Source: Brachycybe producta
Lineage: Eukaryota > Arthropoda > Diplopoda > Playtdesmida > Andrognathidae
Direction: 5' to 3'
Assembly: GCA_036925085.1 (NCBI GenBank)
Contig: JAUPFP010000002.1
Coordinates: forward strand, 2,068,550-2,132,549
DNA length: 64,000 nt
A program made the position numbers and the translations under genes. Below are positions 36,001-45,000 of the stretch, piece after piece. Under the pieces are notes generated by a model. The model saw only the letters and a program-made list of their open reading frames with translations. It was not told the origin of the DNA and ran no database searches. Positions within the stretch are counted from its first letter, which is position 1. Every line of letters starts with the position of its first letter.

Positions 36001-39000
36001 CACTTTCTGTACCAGAAATGGGCTGTGAAACAAACTCCAGCAGCATAAATCGGTAGTGAAAATCGGTATGATCGGCTCGGTTAAATTGATCGGCATGCCA
36101 GTTTTTTTTGTGTGTGTTGTCGTTGTCAGTAATGGTTGAATTATTAATACTTAAAAGTATTGCGTATTGCTAATTTAGTAATTATGGAATATGTAGTAGA
36201 TGTTTTTATCCTTTTTGCAACTTGCTGCTAAGTTATTCCCTAGTATTCCCTAGATCTTTACTGAGGTTCGTTGACGGTAGCTGCCTTAATGGAAGTAGTT
36301 GTAAATATTTCGTACAGTATGTATGGAACAAAAATGTCTTAAGTACTGCTAAAAACAGGCATTTAGAAATCGGGAAGAACTTCAGTTGGCTCCGCCCTTG
36401 TTATGACGACCGGCAACTTCTAATTGGTTTGTTGTGTGGTTCGACGTTGAAAAGGGTGGAGCATGTGACGTCAGACTACATAACCAACCAATTAGAAGTT
36501 GCGTTCGTCATAACAAAGGCGGAGCCAACGAAAGTTTTTCCAGATTTCTAAATGCTCATGTCTACTAGCACGGGACGGGAGCCAAACCCGTCATAAATGA
36601 CGGAAGTCAAACCCATCGTAAATGACGGGAACCAAATTCTATTTTAATTTTGCTACTTATATCATGGGGTTCTTGGATCGGGAGAGCGCAACATAATGTT
36701 GACCTTGAGAAAAAAAAGCGGTTCATTTATATTTATATAAATTCCGACGTGCTTACTCGTTTTTGTCCCTGTTTGTACAACGTTACACATACACGGACAG
36801 ATTCACAGACAGACGGGGCTTGATATATATACAGTATATAAATATAATGTATTGTTAACAGTATACATCTTATTTGAAATTGTGAATAGGATTCATTGTT
36901 ATGTTATGTTTTAACTTGTGCTGTATTTTTATAACTTGTCTGTATTTTTTTCTATTTTTGTACAGGAGAACGTTATATAATGACTTTCTTCAGTATTCTG
37001 TCATTTTCTGAGCAAGGCAAGTTAATTTTTTATTTACATTTTATTCTTCGATATCCGTTTCATAACTTGTTTGTAATAAATTGCTAAGAAGTTCAAAGTT
37101 ATTAAGTGTAACAGTGTAGAACCCCTGTTATGGGACTCTTAGGCCTAGGCTCTCTTCGTTTAGAGCGGGAACTGCCTTTGGCTTAGAAACAGTGGTGTAG
37201 CTATGACTTTGTTGCGCCCCCCGCCACTTAAAACTTTGCGCCCCTTACCTCCCTCTCCAAATAGCTCTCATACTGGGTGGGGGTGCTATTTTGATGAACG
37301 GCGGAACAGGTCTGAACAACAGTAGGAACAGTCGGAAGGTCATGAAAGGTTAGGAAATGAAGCTTGTTGCAGGGTGTCAATTTTAAAAGAATTATTAAAA
37401 CAAATGTGTCCATTGTTCCGACCGTTCCTCCCGTTAATCAAATTAGGAAACAGTAGAACTCTACATTGTTACAATATTTTAACTCGGCTCGACAACATTT
37501 TTTCCAACGAGCTATACTTAATTTAAATTGGTGATGAGTACTGGCCGGATTCTGAAAAACAATTAATTTCATAACAATAAGAAAAACTATATATATTTCT
37601 CAACAAAAACAAAAATTATATATTTCTCAACAAGAACAAAATGCTTAAAACCTGGACATAACATGATGAACGCTTTCAGCCAAGGAAAATCCGGGAAATG
37701 TCAGCATTACTAACGTAATTTGTCAGGACTACCGGGACAGAGGTCTGAAAACTGTGACATATGGGATCCCTAACCGACATACCATATTGTACCCAACCTC
37801 AGCTATTCAGCTTTGACACCAAAGGAAAAGATGCAAAAAAAAAAGCTAAAATTCTTAATTTCTCTCTATATAGGGTTAGATCACCCTATATAAGAAGAGA
37901 AAATTTTTGTAGAGGTGGGACGAATCATAAATTTTGTCGAATCCGAATCCTAAAAGATTCTCAATCTCACGAATTTATCGATTCCTTCATATAAGAATCC
38001 TATATTATTCGTTAAGAAAATACGAATAAATGAAACAATATATATTGTTTCATTTATTTTTTCATATTTACATTTTCATATATTTTTTCGGATATTAAAT
38101 ATTAAATTATTAATAATAATAAAAAAGTGTGGCACTCAGGGTCGCGCCACAAGGTTTATATTGGTGATCTGGACTATACCACCGAAATTGCAACAATCGC
38201 CGTTTTTTTTTTTTTAGTGAACGCGTCTATTGGACGTCAATGGAGTTAAAACTAATTTTACCAAAGTTTTTAACAGTTTTTTTTTAGTTTAGGATTCGAA
38301 AGATTCAAAGACGAAAAAAGCGCGAAGATCCAAGTTTTCAAATCTCGAATATTTTTCAAGATTCGAGGATTCGAATGTCCCATCCCTACTTTTTCTATCT
38401 TTTTATTTGGTGTCAACATGTTATCAGGTTTCTTCCATTGACGCAATACACTAATAAAATACATCTTTAGTTGATTAACGCGAAACAAACCTTCGGAAAT
38501 TACCAACCTTACTTATTTTGAAATATTTTTTTTTTGTTTTCTGTTTAGGTGTTTTTGATTCTATCAGTAATTTGGGATCGTTAGCTGCAAGGTTTATTTT
38601 TCGTCCAGTCGAAGACAGCAGTTATCAGTTTTTTGCAGCGATGGTTAAAAGAGGATTACCTCTTTCGAAACAGAAAAAGGTTGACAATTTTATTTATACA
38701 TGTATGCTACCATCTAAGAAAAAATATGTTCTTAAGCCCGTTATACACCATCAATTATTTCTTAAATTAATTTATAAATGAAAAATGAATGTGTATAACG
38801 TTGTGAATGTTAAATTATTTCTTCAAAGTTGCATTAATTTAGAACATGTTCTATTTTTCTTAAATAATTTGATACATTTTCTGCGCGTTAACCTTCTGCG
38901 CATCTACTAGAGCGCTTTCTCTGGCTCAGAACGTTGTGAATGTTAAATTATTTCTTCAAAGTTGCATTAATTTAGAACATGTTCTATTTTTCTTAAATAA

Positions 39001-42000
39001 TTTGATACATTTTCTGCGCGTTAACCTTCTGCGCATCTACTAGAGCGCTTTCTCTGGCTCAGAATCATTTCTATGTAATTTACAAAGCTATTTTATGTTT
39101 TCAAAGAGCGATGCGCTCTGCAACTCTCCAAATATTTTTATTTTCAAGGTTAAAAGGTTATACGATAAACTGTTATGCTATGCACTGTTCTGCGCACATT
39201 AAGTAAAATTATATATATAATATCCCAGGTCTGTGTATGTATGTGTGTGTGTGTGTGTGGAGTAACAAAACCATTGAAGCACGTCGGAATTTATATAAAT
39301 TTGAATAAATGAACCGTTTTTTTTTTCTCAAGGTCAACTATATATTGAACTCTTCCTTTGGAAAGTGTAGAAGGGGGTGGGAGAGAGAGAGAAAAGTGGG
39401 AGGGGGTTAGAAGAAAAGGTTGGAAAGTGTAGAAGGGGAGAGAGAAAAGTGGGAGGGGGTGAGGGGGGAAAAGGTTGGAAAGTGTAGAAGGGGAGAGAGA
39501 GAGAAAAGTGTGAGAGAGAGAGAAAAGTGTGAGGGGGTGACTGAAATTGAAATGAAAGGAGTAAAAAAAGGAAAAAACGACGCGCATGCGCACAATTGCT
39601 TGTGACTTTTGCTCCCGTCATTTATGACGGGTTACCCCACTAGTGTTCAAATACTTTTAAGCCCGTTATACACCTGCAATTAGTTCTTAAATAAATGTAT
39701 AAATTAATTTATAAATGTGACATTGCATGTGTATAACGACGGGAATATTATCTTATTTGTTGAAAGTTGCATTAATTTAGAGTGAAGTTCTATTTTTCTT
39801 AAATGATCATATCTACTAGAGCGCTTTTTCAGGATCAGCATCATTCTTATGTAATTTACAAAGCTATATACAGTGTGCTCTGCAACATATTTTGCACGGG
39901 ACTGGCTCACTACAGCTAACTGGGTCACTACAGCTACCAGGCTCACTACAGCTACTAGGGTCACTGCAGCTACCAAAAAGAAAATATAGACCTTTTTTTC
40001 ATCAAAAGGGTCACTACAGCTACCGAGGGTCACTACAGCTACCGAGGGTCACTACAGCTACCGAGGGTCACTGCAGCTACCAAAAAATATAGGCCTTTTT
40101 ATTTATCTATACGTTTAGTTTAGATTACATTCGTTTCAGTTAGGTTTCATTATTTTTGATTAGGTTTCATTATTTTCGATTAGGTTTCATTAAGCTCGGT
40201 AAGGTTCGGTTAGGTTTGGTTAGGAATGGATCGGTAAGGTTCGGTTAGGTTTGGTTAGGATCGGTTAGGTTTGGTTAGGATCGGTTAGGTTTGGTTAGGA
40301 TCGGTTAGGTTTGGTTAGGATCGGTTAGGTTAGGTTTGGTTAAGATCGTTAAGGTTCGGTAAGGTTTCATTTTGTAAGGTTCGGTTAGGTTAGGGGGAAA
40401 GGGTTATTTTTTTTAGCTGTAGTGACGAGAAAGTGATAAAAAAAATGGTCTATATTTTGCCCCCCTATTTTTTGGTAGCTGTAGTGACCCTTTTGATGAA
40501 CAAAAGGTCTATTAATTTTTTTGGTAGCTGTAGTGACCCAAGTAGCGGTTCTCCCCCTAGTAGCGCTTGTGAGCCTTTTTAGCTGTAGTGACCCCCAACC
40601 ATTTGGCATAACTCTCCCCAATGCTCTTGTCTAGAAAGTTAGAATGTTATATGAATGATAAACTGTCAGACTACACACTGTTCTGTACACATTATTGAAG
40701 CAAACATTTAAGATAACATTTACATGTGTATAACCACCAATAAATTAATTTATACATTTCACTTACGAAATCATTGAAGAAAACGTTCCTCATTTAATTC
40801 ACACAAATATTTAAGACATAATTGATGGTGTATAACCGGCTTAACATGTGTATAACCGCCGATTGACACCTATAAATTGATTTATACATTTTATTTACCA
40901 AATAATTGACGAAAAGATTCATCGTTTAATTTACACAAGTCTGCAAGAAATAAAATCGTATGTGTATAACGGGCTTTAATCTCATTTTTGTTAAAAACAA
41001 TTTTGGACTACAGTTAAAAGGTTCTAATTGTGAAGCTCTCATTATCTTCATGTGGTTAATTCACCGCATGCGACACGACAGAATATTGACGTCCTAATGA
41101 CGTACTTGCATAACATAAAGAAATGTGTTGTGGTTAAGGCTGTACCGAGTCAATTTTGCCGAACCGATTTTTGTGCTAGTTATTGTTAATCGGCAAAAAT
41201 CGGATCGGCGAACAAATGTTAACCGATTTCCGCACTCAACAATAATAGGTCTGCTCCCGGATAAAATGCATCGGTGGAGTGTCAATCAATTTATTACCAA
41301 CTTTATCACTAATTCATCTTTAGAAGGAAATTGTTGTCTTGCCATTGCTTTATAAACTCGAAAATTGTAATTTAACTCTTTTTTCCATACGTTCTTGTGC
41401 GACCCGCTTCTCTCTGGGCTGAAGCAAGCAGCCAAAATCGGCATGATCGGCTCGGTTAAATCGATCGGCATGCCAATTTTTTTTTTCAGTGATCGGTTCG
41501 GCATCGGCTCGGTAAAAATAAGTGTGATCGATACAGCCTTAGTTATAGTACAAGACGCCGGCTGTGACATCATTTTGACATGACTATTGTAACAGTGTAG
41601 AGCCCTGTTATGGGACTCAGGTCTAGATACTCTTGGTTTGGGACGAATACAGCCTTTACGCTGAGAGAGTGTATGATTTAGACCTGACTCCGAATGGTGC
41701 CGGGCCTTTCTCTTTTGTACCTTCTGTACACGCAGTTGTAAAGAAGATAAATGGTATGAACAGGCGAGACGAATGCAGATTGTCGATTTACTTATTTAAT
41801 GCACACAATCATTAGGATACATCAAACAGAGAAGAGTTACAAAGTGTTGCGTTGCTTAGCCACCGGACCATTGAATGAGTTATTTCATATTTTGAATTAA
41901 ATTTTCGTAATTAAATTACGAGATGATTAATTTGCATATTTTTTTTTCTTTCTAAATAACAAAAATGTGTGTATTTTCATTTTAATTAATATGCTTTCTT

Positions 42001-45000
42001 TTTAATAGGATGACATTCAACTTGTTGCTAATGTTCTGGAAAATTTGCTTCGAGTTATGGTTTTATTAGGATTGGTTATTTTGACATTTGGTCAAGCTTA
42101 TACACACTTTTTGCTGGATGTGTACGGGGGAAAAATACTGAGCTCGGGACTTGGTAAATTTGTTTTATGGTGTGGAGATGTTATATATGTATGACAAATA
42201 TATGAGTTGCCTTTTAGGGTAGTACACACTAGGATGCTTTGTTGCGATACATTGTTGCGGGGCTGAATCGCAGCTGGATCGCATCAGTTGCGATTCAGAT
42301 CCGCAACAATGTTGAAATGTTTCGGATTCATGTTTCTTGACTCCCATCGAAATGGTAAACATTAATACATTGTTGCAAACTATTTCATACTGTGGACGTT
42401 TTTTTGAAACACGGAACAAAGAGTCTAGAATCCTAGTTTGCTTTTAACTTTTAATGACGCGAATTTTAAAGATGCGGACCACTGAAAATACTATTTAATA
42501 AGAGGCTACATCGCAAAATGACTTTGAAAAATTTCTGCAAAGAGCGCTAGCAAAGTTTTTATATTGAACCCATAGACCCAATGTTAAAGAAGAAACGTTA
42601 GTTTTTAAAATACAAAGTTGCGGCAATATGTTTATTTTTCATATTTAAAGTTGTCCAATATTAAGTTTTCAAAGTGCAATGTGCACCTTAAATATAGGCT
42701 GATCGAGGAATAGAATGACAAAAAATTGGTAAGTGCGGTTATATTTTTAAAAACTATTTTAAAATGGCAAATTTCTAACTCTTATGTTAAACTCCATTGA
42801 GTACGCCCAAATAAGAAAATGCTAGTAAAAATACGTAAAAATAACTTGAAAAAACCAGAAAAAAATTAGCAAATGCGCTAATGTGGTTTAATTGTGGATT
42901 TTTAAAATTATTTCTAGGTATTTTTACGAGCATTTTAATGGATGTTTTTTCTTATGTGGGCGTACTCAATGGAGCTTAACATAAAAGTTAGAAATTCGCG
43001 ATTTTGAAAAAGTTTTTAAAAATATAACCGCACTTACCAATTTTTTTTATGCTATCCCTCGATAAGCATATATTTAAGGTGCACATCGCACTTTGAAAAC
43101 TTAACATTGGACAACTTTAAATATGAAAAATAAACATTGCCGCGACTGTGTATTTTAAAAATTAACATTTTTTCTTTAACACTGAGTCTATGGGCTCGAT
43201 AGAAAAACACTCTTTGCGAAGATTTTTCCAAATAATTTTGCGATCTAGCCTCGTTAACGATTTATAAAAAAAAATGCATTATTTACAATTTTTATTGTTA
43301 ATTGAAATGGTAGGTCCAATATTGCTGAAATGCCAGTGTGTTTATGTGTTGTTGTTGGCTGTCAATGGCGTGTCTGAATGTTACGTATTTTCAACGATGA
43401 GTAATCGTGATATTGAAAGGTAAATGATAGCAATACATTTCTTGTGTTTTTTTTTTTACATCTCTGCCCAAGTCTTAATACATTATATTTCGTGTATATT
43501 AATTTTAGATACAATGTAGTAATGATATTTTTCTCCATTGGATTTTTACTTCTTTCTTGGTATCTAACACAACTAATTGGTAGTGTTGGATTTATTTTAG
43601 CAAATTGTGCTAATATGATAGCTAGGATTATTTACAGGTAAGTTGTATCAGACTAAGGGGAATAAGGAGCAGCACTTTATGTTTATGTTGAAAAGCGAAT
43701 TGAATCTATGTCTGGAACAATGTTGTGACTGAGGAAAACGATTGTACACATAGATGGCACCTTTAAGCCTCGTTTTCACGATGTTAGTTTTCTCGATGAT
43801 AGTTGCTGTCATGACAGCAACTGATTTCTTCGAAGTTAGGTACTTTTTTCTGCAAACTTCTGCAATTTACAACCATGATTTTCATGTTTTTATTTATAAC
43901 TGCCTTTTGCAAGAAGTTTCCTTTTATTGCAGCATCTCTAGAGCGGGGGTTCACAACTTGTGGTTGAGCTAGAATTCTACAGGGACCCTCTGATCCTCTC
44001 AGCATTAATTCCTGAAAAACAGTTATTTACAATTCATTGCAATAATCCCACTTTCCCTAATACCACCCACAGCCCTCAACACTGCACTAAAAATTACCAA
44101 CAAATTCTCCTATCTTTCTACCAACTACTTATCCTGTCCGAATGTTAAAATACACTCCACCATGACTCCATTCGCCCCTGAACCTACCATAGCTGCTCTC
44201 CACTCAATAACCTGCACCTACATGTACATCTATATGTCTTGAAATAACGTGATAGTTCTGTCATGACAGTGCGACGTCTACTTCAGATATTTGAATTTGA
44301 AAAATTACTCTGCAAGCAGCCATAAAGCCCTATGGCAGAGGGACAAGAGTCCAAGTGCAGCATAGAGAATGCATTGTCAAACCCAGAAAATATAAAACCC
44401 CATTGATATAAACCCAACAACAATTTCAATAATTTTTTTTATTATGCTGCAAATATATGCATTGTCAAAACAAAACAAAATTATGACTCCGATAAAATGC
44501 GTTTTCCCTGCACAAGATCCACGGCAAGCGAGTTCCATTGTCGAATCGCCCTAGGAACAAATGACCAGTAATAAGAATCTGTTCGTGCAAAAATTTCTCC
44601 AACGTTGTTAGAGTGGTCACCCCTACCTAAATATAATGCCCTGCAAAGTTTACTTGAAGTAGGTTTAGGGCAAGAGCCTTCTAGCATTCGATTAAAGATA
44701 TTAAGACTAAAATCTGAACGTCTGGCATGTAAACTATCCCAACCAAGCTCTGAAAGCATTTTAGTTACTGTACACTGTCAGCATATCCATATTTACCACA
44801 AACAAACCTAGCAGCCCTGTGTTGAACCATTTCTATGGAGTGAAATAAGTCTGCAGTGTGGGGATTCCACACTGAGCTGCAGTTGCAGATATGTTTGAGT
44901 CAACAACAGTGTTGCCTCTCCCCTTCAGAAGGCAAATTTCTCTATAAAGTGAACATTTCCCTACAAGTGGTCACTCAACAACTATTATTATTGGGACTGT

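Larger units (their letters stand above)
38733..40979. mobile_element. Nested TTAA-type foldback, GCCCGTTATACAC ends
   Basis: Outer ends ttaaGCCCGTTATACACC (38733) and GTGTATAACGGGCttta (40979) are complementary. An inner pair of the same ends lies at 39658 and about 40846, so one copy sits inside or beside another. Interior contains a 133-bp tandem duplication, a Helitron-like element and another foldback. Confidence 0.7.

Noticed and set aside
37021-37022. GT donor for RFT1 exon 8 instead of the GC donor
   Set aside because: It shifts the junction and meets a stop within a few codons in exon 9, and loses the conserved Gly.
39291-39621. Phe/Ser/Pro-rich minus-strand frames (also at 7067-7270 and 25288-25491)
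   Set aside because: Low-complexity translation of the GA-rich tract of the Helitron-like repeat.
40195-40400. Interstitial telomere (TTAGG)n
   Set aside because: The unit is a 20-bp mixture with TTTGG and GATC, not a run of TTAGG; better called a minisatellite.
39905-40600. Regularly spaced repeats resembling a CRISPR array
   Set aside because: Units are directly tandem and inverted as a foldback in animal DNA, with no spacers of even length.
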